Below the pieces are notes generated by a model, which did not search any database, was not told where the DNA came from, and saw nothing but the letters and a program-made list of their open reading frames with translations. A DNA stretch of 50,583 nucleotides, taken from positions 1 through 50,583 of IMG/VR virus record IMGVR_UViG_3300030333_007623; one strand, given 5' to 3'. Of this stretch, positions 22,434 through 31,139 are shown in pieces. Position numbers and translations under genes: made by a program. Source of the DNA: a virus. Positions within the stretch are counted from its first letter, which is position 1, and every line of letters starts with the position of its first letter.

Positions 22434-23822
22434 TTAAGTAGCCCTTTGCATCGAGTCTTTAACTGGATCAAACGGCCTAATCTTAGCGCCCTTAACGGTA
22501 ATGAGAGGGGCATTTTTCCAAGTCTCGTTTTCTTTACCGCAGCCAGAGTTACGCTTAACATCACCCATGTTCCCTTGGTCTAAGAAGTCGTCGGAGTTAA
22601 GAACTTTATCATATCTAACAGGAACTTCGGAATCGCCATAAGATTCAGAAATCACGTTTTCAATAAAGCCTTTATCCACCCCACAAATACAAGGCATATT
22701 CTTACGAGGATCAAACCACTTCATATTCAAAGCTCTACCAACGATATCGCCCAGCGGTTCCTCAAAGAAGTTACCTAAAGAAACATGCTGATATGGGCAA
22801 GGCATAATGTCTCCATAGCGAGAAACTGGAAGGATTCTCTTAACAGCAATACATCCGATATCTCTACCGTAAGAAGGAGTCATGTGAGTGAAGATATCAT
22901 ACTCTTCCTCGAACTGCTGAAGAATTTTACCTTCTGTCTCTGTCATCATTTGATCAGTAACGTTTTCGTAAGCTCCAACAGGCTTCGCGTATACAACATA
23001 AGTGCCAACCTGTTTCTTCTTAGCGAACTCTAAGAAGTTTCTCCATTCTTCGGTATAAATTCTATCTTTCCAAATTACCGTAGAAAGGATAACGTGGAGA
23101 TCAGCGTCTTTGCATGCATCGATGGCACGCATGACTCTTTCCCAAGAGCCCGGCGCTCTTCTAAATGTGTCGTGATCTTTAGCAGAAGCTCCATCTAAGC
23201 TCAACTGAACTTTATCTACCCCGATCTTTTTAAGATGCTTGGCTTTTTCGTAGTCTAGATGCCAACCATTAGAATCTGTCACTAGATAAAATTTAGAAGG
23301 ATCAATAGCTTCTACTAACTGATCGTACTCTTTGATGATAAGGGGCTCACCTCCTGTAATAACAAAGTTAGCTAAGCCCAGCTCATCCGCCTCCTTGGAA
23401 AGCCTTCTAACGTCTTCAAGCTCAAACTTCCTTCTACCGCTAGCTTTTTCCCAATTCTTAGGGACATAAAATTTATCAATACAACAATGCTCACAATCAA
23501 AATTACAAAGATAGTCATATTGGAACTGAATGATGGCTATACTTTCTCCCTCTGCAATTTTACGAGGGAAATCCATCATTTTCTTATAAACATGAGGCTT
23601 ATAAGACTTTAGCCAATTTTGCCGAAGCCCTTCGTCAGTGACTTCGGTGGCTTGCATGACTTTTCCTTCTCGAATCTTAGCGAGCTGCTCATCGGAGAGC
23701 GTCCCCTTTTCTTGTGTCAGACGTGCAATTTCTTGCAACTCATCCTCAGACCACATAGGAGGAGCATCATGAGCATTCCCTTCGAGAGGGTTGTGGAACA
23801 TTGCGTTGTGAGAATTAGCCAT
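22434..23822 (-). CDS. radical SAM enzyme with SPASM-like C-terminus
   Basis: A 462-residue radical SAM protein. The 4Fe-4S site is YDYLCNFDCEHCC (C106, C110, C113), preceded by a 100-residue N-terminal extension and followed by NFVITGGEPL and VQLSLDGAS as in the SPASM/MoaA-like group. The C-terminal half has a Cys series (GCIAVKRI, MPCPYQHVSLGN, MPCICG, SGCGKE) that could bind auxiliary clusters. SPASM enzymes often modify peptides, but other small substrates occur. It sits beside a Fe-S carrier, an unknown 177-aa protein and an FKBP, all co-directional. A GTGTAAAT element is 7 bases before its ATG. The substrate is unknown. Confidence 0.85.
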   Translation of the reverse strand: MANSHNAMFHNPLEGNAHDAPPMWSEDELQEIARLTQEKGTLSDEQLAKIREGKVMQATEVTDEGLRQNWLKSYKPHVYKKMMDFPRKIAEGESIAIIQFQYDYLCNFDCEHCCIDKFYVPKNWEKASGRRKFELEDVRRLSKEADELGLANFVITGGEPLIIKEYDQLVEAIDPSKFYLVTDSNGWHLDYEKAKHLKKIGVDKVQLSLDGASAKDHDTFRRAPGSWERVMRAIDACKDADLHVILSTVIWKDRIYTEEWRNFLEFAKKKQVGTYVVYAKPVGAYENVTDQMMTETEGKILQQFEEEYDIFTHMTPSYGRDIGCIAVKRILPVSRYGDIMPCPYQHVSLGNFFEEPLGDIVGRALNMKWFDPRKNMPCICGVDKGFIENVISESYGDSEVPVRYDKVLNSDDFLDQGNMGDVKRNSGCGKENETWKNAPLITVKGAKIRPFDPVKDSMQRAT

Positions 23823-23823
23823 A

Positions 23824-24357
23824 CTATTTATTTACACTCTTTTCTGTACCTTCGGTCATTCGTTTTTTTAGCTCTTTAAGTATTTCTCGCCTTTCTTGAT
23901 ATTCTTCTTCAGTAGTCTTGCTTACAGTATATCTGGCGTTAAGTTTCTCTCCGTCGTGACGATAATCTTGCCGAACTCCGCCTCTGTATTGATATTTATT
24001 AAGCTCCGCGTCCCTTTCGGAGTCTTGTTCAATTTCTATATTCAAAGCTGAAACAAACCATATCTTTCCTTGAGGATCAGTTACCATGTACTGAGGCTTA
24101 ATTCTGCCTCTAATATCGTCGATAAGAACTCTAGTACCCTTTTTTAAGAGCTTCTTGCCTTTTTTATCATCGTGGATTTCATCTTCTAAAATCACTCCAA
24201 ATTGATTTATGACTTTTTTCCAAGGTTTAGAGGTATGTTTAAACCATTTTTCTCCGGTTACGTTGGATTCAAACTCTCTCTTATTGCCTTTTTTATTGTG
24301 AATCTTTTCATCAGACAATACTACCTTCTCCTCTGTGTTGTTATTTTCTTCAGACAT
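23824..24357 (-). CDS. hypothetical charged protein, 177 aa
   Basis: I prefer the ATG at 24357 (MSEENNN), just after the FKBP stop, over a TTG at 24372. The 177-residue product has a disordered acidic start, a middle with beta segments (about 75-125: GTRVLIDDIRGRI, IWFVSALNIEIE) and a charged helical C-terminus. It is sandwiched between a radical SAM enzyme and an FKBP isomerase and could be their substrate or partner, but no motif proves it. Confidence 0.65.
   Translation of the reverse strand: MSEENNNTEEKVVLSDEKIHNKKGNKREFESNVTGEKWFKHTSKPWKKVINQFGVILEDEIHDDKKGKKLLKKGTRVLIDDIRGRIKPQYMVTDPQGKIWFVSALNIEIEQDSERDAELNKYQYRGGVRQDYRHDGEKLNARYTVSKTTEEEYQERREILKELKKRMTEGTEKSVNK
23830..23837 (-). promoter_or_regulatory. 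GTGTAAAT element before start codon
   Basis: An exact GTGTAAAT (continuing AAAT) on the minus strand, 7 bases before the ATG of the radical SAM gene. It lies within the end of the upstream coding sequence. Confidence 0.4.
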
Positions 24358-24358
24358 G

Positions 24359-24844
24359 TTAGTTCGCGTCAAAGCCAGATTTGTTTTTACCTTCTTCCGG
24401 CTCTCTTTCTAGTATCTCTACTAACTCTATATTACACCTTATAGAAGCGAATGGAGGAGTTCTGTATCCGTGGAACGTATGAAAACTGCTGGCCCCTTCA
24501 TCTCCATACGCTAATTCGGCTGGTATTTGAAGGCTTACTTTAGTCCCTTCACTGATTTGCAATAAAGCTTTATCTAACCCTTCTATGGATTGCCCCTTGG
24601 TATATGTTTCATCTTTAGGGGTTCTGGCGCCGATACAAATTTCTATCGGTCCTGATAAAGGTATACTTGTGTCATATGTGCTGTAAAAAATTTTATCCAC
24701 ATATTCTTTCTTTTCATAGTCATATTCTGAACTCGTAACACCTTCGTTAGCCCAAAGCTCATAATGCATTTTGACAGTATCGCCCTCTTTGGGGGTTCTT
24801 CCGTCGCCTTCTTTTAATATTTCTATGGAAAATTCTTCGCTCAT
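24359..24844 (-). CDS. FKBP-type peptidyl-prolyl isomerase
   Basis: A 161-residue FKBP-fold protein, a proline isomerase and chaperone family. Key segments are EGDTVKMHYEL (about 19-30), SIEGLDKALLQISEGTKVSL (active-site helix), IPAELAYGDEGA and PPFASIRCNIELVEI. There is an insertion after the first strands (about 30-65). No signal peptide is present, so it acts in the cytoplasm. Phage-encoded FKBPs are not common; it may fold an abundant phage protein. It overlaps the C-methyltransferase gene by 4 bases. Confidence 0.88.
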   Translation of the reverse strand: MSEEFSIEILKEGDGRTPKEGDTVKMHYELWANEGVTSSEYDYEKKEYVDKIFYSTYDTSIPLSGPIEICIGARTPKDETYTKGQSIEGLDKALLQISEGTKVSLQIPAELAYGDEGASSFHTFHGYRTPPFASIRCNIELVEILEREPEEGKNKSGFDAN

Positions 24845-26022
24845 AAGTAAACTTTTAGTCCTTCTTGCCTTAGTACGGCAATATCTAGGTTATTATAATT
24901 AGATTTTTTAAGTTTGTCAATTATTTCATCCGAATAGCTTGCTCCCATAACAATGATTGCTTGAACCGGGTCACTAGAAAGGCTGGATGGGTGCTTGATT
25001 ATGACATCGCTCGCTGGCGCACGCCTACCTTGCTTGAAAGTAGCGTCGTCAACGATGTACTTCAGCCTGTCCCCTATCCCTGACATCGCTATAACAGCAA
25101 GAGCTTGATGGCCAGCTCCGTATACGGCGACGTTATTTTCTCCATACTTATCCACATACTGATTCAAAGACGAAAGGACTTTGTCTTTTTTAAAACGCAT
25201 CGGTCTAAAGTTGACCTTGCATTCATGATTATCATCAAGGGGAGGAAACTGGGTGTGCTCTATTAGGTTTACCTTCTCTCCTTTTCTAACTTTGGCTGAA
25301 ATTATATAATCATTCCAAACTACCGAACAGTCCTCTACTATAAACCCGGCTTTATTTAAAACGTCTGTGAGATTTGATTTCCTAAAGTAGGATATATGGT
25401 CACCTATAAACTCTGAGAAATGATCCGTTTTTATCATCATGTCAAAGTTGGGAACTTCAACTAGGCCTACTCCGCCATATGAGAGATTAGCAAACATCGA
25501 CTCAAGCATTCCTACTGGGTTTATATAATGCTCAAGAAAATTCATAGATATGAAAGCGTCAAAAGGATGGCCGCCTATTTCAACATTCCCTTCATCCACA
25601 TATCCTTTTCTTACATTTAGCCCTTGGCTAATACACGCATCTACTAATTCATCGTTATGTTCTATCCCGTAAGCATCGGCGCCGCAGTCTTTCATTAGCT
25701 GCAAATACTCACCTCCTCCGCATCCGGCCTCTAAAACTTTTTTTCCTTGTAAATTGTTATCTTGGATGAACTTAGAAAACTGCTGCATCCTGAAATCTCT
25801 CATCTCTTCAGAAAAAGCAGCAGCTCTTATAACGTCTTTATAATAATCAACAGGCTCGTTAGTTATTTGTACCAAGCCACAATATCTACATTGCACAACT
25901 TCCAGATCAACTTTATCTGGATCATCATATTGCTGCGCTCCTTTAGGCATCCCTTCTAAAACGAAGGAATGGTCAGGAAAAAAATCTCCTTCACAAACTA
26001 TACATTTTTCTCTTCTAGCCAT
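24841..26022 (-). CDS. sugar C-methyltransferase (NovU/TylC3 type)
   Basis: A 393-residue three-domain methyltransferase that adds a methyl group to a sugar carbon. The N-terminal zinc module has C7, C10, C45 and C48 (KCIVC and QCRYCG). The SAM domain starts VLEAGCGGGEYLQLM (about 95-109) and contains FISMNFLEHYINP. The C-terminal Rossmann-like domain has VAVYGAGHQALAVIAMSG (about 299-316). This arrangement is that of NDP-4-keto-6-deoxysugar C3/C5-methyltransferases. It therefore points to branched sugar synthesis, in keeping with two 4,6-dehydratases in the same block. Confidence 0.85.
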   Translation of the reverse strand: MARREKCIVCEGDFFPDHSFVLEGMPKGAQQYDDPDKVDLEVVQCRYCGLVQITNEPVDYYKDVIRAAAFSEEMRDFRMQQFSKFIQDNNLQGKKVLEAGCGGGEYLQLMKDCGADAYGIEHNDELVDACISQGLNVRKGYVDEGNVEIGGHPFDAFISMNFLEHYINPVGMLESMFANLSYGGVGLVEVPNFDMMIKTDHFSEFIGDHISYFRKSNLTDVLNKAGFIVEDCSVVWNDYIISAKVRKGEKVNLIEHTQFPPLDDNHECKVNFRPMRFKKDKVLSSLNQYVDKYGENNVAVYGAGHQALAVIAMSGIGDRLKYIVDDATFKQGRRAPASDVIIKHPSSLSSDPVQAIIVMGASYSDEIIDKLKKSNYNNLDIAVLRQEGLKVYL

Positions 26023-26581
26023 TTAAAATAACCAATTTTCTACAATCTTCTTTTATATAGTCTTTGTACATATGATGAAGCTCAATTAAGTCATCGGGGC
26101 ATTCGTCGTGCCATTTTAAAAATCCCGGATCTTTTTCTGTAAGACCTTTGTTTGGCGGATCAAAATTGTCAGGCAAAGTGCATGCGAACAAGAAAGAAAT
26201 ATAGTGACATAAGACTTCCCTGTCAATAAATAATTCTTTTGAACATAAAGGTATCTCCTCAAACTCTACAGGATGACCTAGTTCTATTTTTGCGACGAGC
26301 TTGACCCTTTCTGCCATCGTTTCTTTATATCGAATGACTCCGCCCGGGATATGCCAGCCAGTGCCAGCGTACTCATCGTCTCGCCAAGCAAGAAGGCACC
26401 TATTCTTAGAATCTTTTATTAAAAGATCTACGTTGGTAATTGGAGTCATTTTGCTGACTCCCATAAAAATTTCTTCTGGCAGACCCATTTCCGGTTGCTC
26501 CTGCCTGAAAGTTTTTATTTTATCTTCAAGGATCTCAAGCGAAGATGTAATTTTGCTTTTTTCTTTTATCTCGTACATCAT
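26015..26581 (-). CDS. Nudix hydrolase, GDP-mannose mannosyl hydrolase-like
   Basis: A 188-residue protein. The degenerate Nudix box GGVIRYKETMAERVKLVAKI (then ELG) lacks the standard REUXEE core, exactly as in GDP-mannose mannosyl hydrolases, which cleave the glycosidic bond rather than the pyrophosphate. WRDDEYAGTGWHIPGG before it and LCHYISFLFAC after it fit the same subgroup. In bacteria such genes often accompany gmd in GDP-sugar clusters, as here. It may control the GDP-mannose pool or release a free sugar. Confidence 0.8.
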   Translation of the reverse strand: MMYEIKEKSKITSSLEILEDKIKTFRQEQPEMGLPEEIFMGVSKMTPITNVDLLIKDSKNRCLLAWRDDEYAGTGWHIPGGVIRYKETMAERVKLVAKIELGHPVEFEEIPLCSKELFIDREVLCHYISFLFACTLPDNFDPPNKGLTEKDPGFLKWHDECPDDLIELHHMYKDYIKEDCRKLVILNG

Positions 26582-27498
26582 CAGTAAACAAAAAGTTTTT
26601 CGTCAATTATAGAATTGTTTTGGTTGTACCAGTTGTAAATTTTTTTTATGCTATCATCTATATTTTGAAATTTTATTCCAGACTCTTCACAAAAGCGCGT
26701 GTTGTCTCCGCTGTACTCGTAACCGCCCGTATCGTTTTCAACTACGATATCTAAATCTTTCCCCGATACTCGTTTTATTTTTTCGGCTAAATCTTTGTAT
26801 GAATAGCATTCTCCAGTGCAAATATTATAATTTTTATGTTTAGGGGTATTGTTAATGAACCATTTTACAACTTTCACTAAGTCGTCAATATAAAGATAAT
26901 CAAAAACAGAATTAAATCTCATTTTTATAGGCTTACCCAAAACAGCTTTACAGCAAGCGTTTGGTATGAACCTGTACCTCCAATCGTCATATTCTCCAAA
27001 AACCCCAAACAATCTTAAATTGTAAATATTAGAACTTTCTAGCGAGTGCTTGTTCATTAAATATTTGGAATATCCATATTGATCTATAGGCACATTTTCA
27101 TTATAATAGGACTCCTTCATTTTTGAAGTCCAATTTTCTCTATTAAACTCTGCCCCCGAACCGAAATAAATCATTTTACCAAAATGATCACTACATCTTG
27201 CAATGTTAAAAAACATTCTAAGATTCTTTTCTAAAACTAAATTCGGATTCTTGTCGGAAAATTCTGGAGCCGCGTCATAAGTCGCTCCGTGGATTACAAT
27301 GTCATAACCTCTGTTAGTTATAAATTTTTCTACCTTTTTTGAATCAGTAAGATCTAATTGAGAGCTATTGTAAGATACAATATTATAGGGCCATCTTAAA
27401 AATTTTCCTTGATAGTTTTCAGCTGAAGACAGTTGTTCTTTGAGGCTTTTGGCTATAAACCCATTCCCGCCTGTTATTAAAATTTTCTTAACCTTCAA
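26581..27498 (-). CDS. NAD-dependent epimerase/reductase (extended SDR)
   Basis: A 305-residue SDR. It has ILITGGNGFIAKSLKEQL (dinucleotide motif), LDLTDSKKVEKF, MIYFGSGAEFN and the YGYSKYLMN catalytic YxxxK. The pattern is nearest to GDP-fucose synthase/4-reductase proteins, which finish GDP-4-keto-6-deoxysugars, so it is a candidate for the 4-keto reductase step in this block. The substrate cannot be fixed from sequence. It overlaps the ThDP gene by 11 bases. Confidence 0.78.
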   Translation of the reverse strand: MKVKKILITGGNGFIAKSLKEQLSSAENYQGKFLRWPYNIVSYNSSQLDLTDSKKVEKFITNRGYDIVIHGATYDAAPEFSDKNPNLVLEKNLRMFFNIARCSDHFGKMIYFGSGAEFNRENWTSKMKESYYNENVPIDQYGYSKYLMNKHSLESSNIYNLRLFGVFGEYDDWRYRFIPNACCKAVLGKPIKMRFNSVFDYLYIDDLVKVVKWFINNTPKHKNYNICTGECYSYKDLAEKIKRVSGKDLDIVVENDTGGYEYSGDNTRFCEESGIKFQNIDDSIKKIYNWYNQNNSIIDEKLFVY

Positions 27499-29269
27499 AT
27501 TCTTTTATTAAAAGATTTTCTCTAAACTCTTCTCTATCTAAAAACGGAGCCAGATCTTCCATTGGAAGAGTAGTGAAGCTTCCATCTTCTTTTTTCTTTA
27601 CCGAAGCTTTTGGCAAAGTGACGTGACTTGGGTCTACGATTAGCTCGCATATCGCAGGGGATTTAAGATCTAAGACTTTTTTAACACAGGTCTTTAAGGA
27701 TGATTGACTGGTAGCCTTGAAGAAAGGTAGCCCGTATGATTTAGCTATAAGCTCTATTGGTGGCAAAGTTAGACCGCTAGAGGGATCGCTAATAACTAGA
27801 TTGCCTCCGAAGTGATTATTTTGAGTAGTTCTAATCGAGCCATAACCGTTATTGTTTAAAATAAAAAATTTGATTGGAAGATCGTATCTTTTTACAAGCT
27901 CAAGCTCTTGAGTGTTCATGACGAATCCTCCATCGCCTTCTATAGTAATCGTCTCCTTTCCGCTTGCCATGCATCCGGCTATAGCCGCGGGCACAGCGAA
28001 TCCCATAGACCCTAAGCCTTGGCTATTATATACCCTTGTTCCTTTCTTGCATTTGAAAGCTTGCATGGTGACCTCGCTGCAGGCGCCTGAGCTTCCGGGC
28101 ACAAGCAGAGAGTTCTCTGGTAAAAGTTCCGATAAGTATTCTATGAAAGCGTAATTACTTATAGGTCCCGATTTCTCTAAATGCTCCCTTTGTACTACTG
28201 GGTATTTATTATAGAGATTCTTGCAAAAAGAAAGCCACTCCTTTGAGACTATATGTTTTTCTGTAAGCTGTTTGTTTAAATGAAAAAGAAAAGATTTAGC
28301 ATCAACGTCAAATGGATAATCTATATCTATTCCAAGTTTGTTTATTTCATTCTTGTCTATATCAACTATACATTTTTTTGCCTCTCTTGCAAAATATTGA
28401 GGCTGATACGCTAGTTGTCCATGGTCAAGCCTAGCGCCTAGAACTATGATAAGATCAGAATTTTGCTGATTGAAGTTAGCGCCTCTTTGTCCGACGCCTC
28501 CCGGCCTGCCAACATACTGCGGATGATCTTCTTCTAAGAAGTCCAAAGCTTTCCATGTTGTCAAAACTGGAATGTTGGTCTTCTTTATAAATTCAAGAAA
28601 TTCAGAATATGCGCCAGAACTTCTAACTCCATTCCCAACTAATACTATAGGTCTTTCTGCTTTTTCTAAAGAGGTTAAAAACTTGCCAAGAGATGGAAGC
28701 CAGCTATTCTCATTAAACAAAAACTGCTGTTTATCGCATTTTAAATCTTGTAGTTTTATTTTAGCGGCCTGTATATCTAATGGTATATCTAAATGAACTG
28801 GACCTTTCCTGCCCGTCGTCGCTTCTTTTATACATTTGTCTAAATGAAGTTTTATATCTTTAGGATCATCTACCGTTGCTGAATATTTAGTTATACTTTC
28901 ATATATTTTAGTAGAATTTATTTCTTGAAATCCTATCTGCCTAACTCCCCTGTCGCCAACTCTATCTTTATTCTGTACTTGCCCTGTTATTATTAACATA
29001 GGAACAGAGTCTAGCCATGCTGAGGCAACTCCTGTAACAGCATTGGTAGCGCCGGGGCCTGTAGTTACCAAACATACCCCCAACTTCTGCGTATATTGAC
29101 CGTAAGATTCCGCGCAAATAGAAGAACCTTGCTCGTGTAAATTTGCTACTAACTCTATATCTTTTTTTGCTATAGAGTCTACTAAATGTATGCAACCACC
29201 GCCCGAAACGCAAAAGACATGTTTTACATACTCTTCTAGCCTAGAGGCTACGTAATCTGACAACTTCAT
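27488..29269 (-). CDS. ThDP-dependent enzyme of acetolactate synthase family (sugar-cluster type)
   Basis: A 593-residue ThDP enzyme. The catalytic Glu lies in NLHEQGSSICAESYG (E46), GPGATNAVTG is the conserved glycine-rich segment, and the ThDP-Mg motif is EGDGGFVMNTQELE ... NNNGYG (about 445-478). In amino-acid metabolism such enzymes make acetolactate. Here there is no valine pathway nearby, and relatives in surface-polysaccharide clusters (for example YerE) attach a two-carbon unit to a keto-deoxysugar. I favour that role because it overlaps the NeuB-like and SDR genes, but it is inference. Confidence 0.82.
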   Translation of the reverse strand: MKLSDYVASRLEEYVKHVFCVSGGGCIHLVDSIAKKDIELVANLHEQGSSICAESYGQYTQKLGVCLVTTGPGATNAVTGVASAWLDSVPMLIITGQVQNKDRVGDRGVRQIGFQEINSTKIYESITKYSATVDDPKDIKLHLDKCIKEATTGRKGPVHLDIPLDIQAAKIKLQDLKCDKQQFLFNENSWLPSLGKFLTSLEKAERPIVLVGNGVRSSGAYSEFLEFIKKTNIPVLTTWKALDFLEEDHPQYVGRPGGVGQRGANFNQQNSDLIIVLGARLDHGQLAYQPQYFAREAKKCIVDIDKNEINKLGIDIDYPFDVDAKSFLFHLNKQLTEKHIVSKEWLSFCKNLYNKYPVVQREHLEKSGPISNYAFIEYLSELLPENSLLVPGSSGACSEVTMQAFKCKKGTRVYNSQGLGSMGFAVPAAIAGCMASGKETITIEGDGGFVMNTQELELVKRYDLPIKFFILNNNGYGSIRTTQNNHFGGNLVISDPSSGLTLPPIELIAKSYGLPFFKATSQSSLKTCVKKVLDLKSPAICELIVDPSHVTLPKASVKKKEDGSFTTLPMEDLAPFLDREEFRENLLIKEFEG

Positions 29270-30762
29270 CTCCAGTAAGATATAATAGTTTTTCTATTTG
29301 GATTTTTATTAATAGTCTCGTCGGTATAAAAAGAATCATCTGGAAAGTGGGTTGATGACACTTCTTCTATAACGCAGCCATTCTCGCTTGAAAAAGAGTG
29401 TTTGGAAGGTGGGAAAATTGTAAATGTGTCACCTTCTGACAAAGCGCTTTTAACCCCGTCTATAAACAAATTAACTTTACCATGTAAAATCATGAACGTC
29501 TCTTCTTTCTGCTTATGATGTTGTTCTGGATGTCTTTGGCCGGGGAGAACTATTATCAACTTTTTACAATATTCTCTATTAATAACAGTTATCATAGAGA
29601 TTCCAGTTTCGTAAAATCTATCTATTCCATAATGATGAGATATTTCAAGATCTGCGGAGGATGGATAAGTTACTTTGGCCTCATCTAAAAAAGCTTTCAC
29701 GTCTTGAACAATGCTCCAAGCCTTGTCTCGTTGATTGCTTGTGCTAACGTTAGATTCCAATACTGGAGCGTTGGTAGGTATATCTTCCTTAACCGTAAAA
29801 CGATTATATTTAGACATTGAGTCCGCCAAGTACTGACCTTCTATACTGGGCCAAGCGCAATAGAAAGAATCTCTGGAAACAATCTCCCCTTTCTTGAGCT
29901 CAGTCTTAGCGAATATTCCTCTTTTAAATTGAGCTAAATCCCCTAACTCTTTTTGGGAGGCCGGAGCTCTTTCTTCTGAGCCGCAAGCTCTTAAGGAATT
30001 CAATGCATTATCAAGCCAATGATAAATTTCATCTGGAGTGCAAGAGTAAGCATTGCGCGGATATTCTTCGGTCTCTACAGCAACATGCTTCTCTGAAGAG
30101 AAGATTCCTTTAGCAATAGCTAAGTTTATAGCCCGTATTTCTTGCGGGGCTTCGTGAGTCGAGTATCCAACTTTAACTCCGGGATATCTCTGCTTTAATA
30201 AAGATATTTGATTAAGCTCAAGCTCTTCAAAAGGCGTAGGGTATTTGCCTACGCAATGCATTAAAGAGAAATCTTTCCGCCTGTGCTGCATAAAGCTCAC
30301 AACATTATCAATTTCCTTCAAGGAAGCTCCGGCTGTCGAAATTATAATTGGAATATCCAGATCTTTAACCTTATTTAATAAAGACCAATCAGTAAAGGAG
30401 CAACTAGCTACTTTTGCGATATCAAACTTCATCTCTACTATCCTATCGACAGAAGATTCATCAAAAGCCGTGCACATTGTCAGAAAGCCTTTTTCTTCAG
30501 CGTAAGATTTTAAGTTTAAAAACTCTTCTCGGGATAGATTTGTTTCTTTGAATCTTTTAACATACTTTAGATCATCTCTGTCTTTATAGTCTTGATGGAT
30601 AAAACTGTCTAAATCTCTAAACTGAAACTTCCAAGCAAAATCAAATTCATTTTTAAACGAACTCACAGTTTTGGCGAACTCATCTATCATAAGCTTTCCG
30701 TGCTCCACATCTCCCATGTGGTTATTCGCCATTTCTAAAATTATTAAAATTTTATTACTCAT
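29266..30762 (-). CDS. NeuB-like nonulosonate synthase with SAF and cupin domains
   Basis: A 498-residue fusion. Residues 1-265 form a NeuB barrel (EMANNHMGDVEHG, FRDLDSFIHQ, then VGKYPTPFEEL and GYSTHEA), which condenses phosphoenolpyruvate with an amino sugar or aldose to give sialic-acid-like sugars. Residues about 280-345 match the SAF domain (KRGIFAKTELKKGEIVSRDS). The C-terminal 130 residues are a cupin (HPEQHHKQKEETFMILHGKV, then SEGDTFTIFPPSKHSFSS) that could isomerise or bind a sugar. This extra domain is not part of standard NeuB. The HAD phosphatase downstream in sequence order is its probable partner. Confidence 0.85.
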   Translation of the reverse strand: MSNKILIILEMANNHMGDVEHGKLMIDEFAKTVSSFKNEFDFAWKFQFRDLDSFIHQDYKDRDDLKYVKRFKETNLSREEFLNLKSYAEEKGFLTMCTAFDESSVDRIVEMKFDIAKVASCSFTDWSLLNKVKDLDIPIIISTAGASLKEIDNVVSFMQHRRKDFSLMHCVGKYPTPFEELELNQISLLKQRYPGVKVGYSTHEAPQEIRAINLAIAKGIFSSEKHVAVETEEYPRNAYSCTPDEIYHWLDNALNSLRACGSEERAPASQKELGDLAQFKRGIFAKTELKKGEIVSRDSFYCAWPSIEGQYLADSMSKYNRFTVKEDIPTNAPVLESNVSTSNQRDKAWSIVQDVKAFLDEAKVTYPSSADLEISHHYGIDRFYETGISMITVINREYCKKLIIVLPGQRHPEQHHKQKEETFMILHGKVNLFIDGVKSALSEGDTFTIFPPSKHSFSSENGCVIEEVSSTHFPDDSFYTDETINKNPNRKTIISYWR

Positions 30763-31139
30763 TTATATTTAGTGTGAACTATATCGCTATAAGTTGTAGC
30801 TTTATTTGCGGTACTGCCTCTTGGTTGGAAGCTTAAAAGATCTTTTGCATTGATGTTTTTGTCATCTATAAACACGTCATAAAAAGGCTTCCAGAATTTT
30901 ACTGCATGAAACTTAACTCCCCATTCCTCTAGCTGCCTTCTGGTCAAATCCTCCCAATCTTTTCCAGTAGTACTACCTCTAGCTGTCCAATATACTATCT
31001 TATGCCCGTCCTCATACATAGAATTAACTTTATCTATATGCTCTTGGATAGGAGTGCTGCCGTAATAATCTCTTTCGTTTGAATTAGGTAGAGATGGGGT
31101 GTTGCAAATAGTCTCGTCTATGTCAACATAAATTACCAT
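30759..31139 (-). CDS. HAD-superfamily phosphatase, sugar cluster type
   Basis: A 126-residue small HAD protein. Motif I is YVDIDETIC (nucleophile Asp near 5), motif II VYWTARGS and the terminal acidic motif DVFIDDKNI. The size resembles the capsule/LPS phosphatases that accompany NeuB-type genes. It may remove the phosphate after nonulosonate synthesis. It overlaps NeuB-like by 4 bases and the 4,6-dehydratase by 7, so it is co-translated with both. Confidence 0.82.
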   Translation of the reverse strand: MVIYVDIDETICNTPSLPNSNERDYYGSTPIQEHIDKVNSMYEDGHKIVYWTARGSTTGKDWEDLTRRQLEEWGVKFHAVKFWKPFYDVFIDDKNINAKDLLSFQPRGSTANKATTYSDIVHTKYK

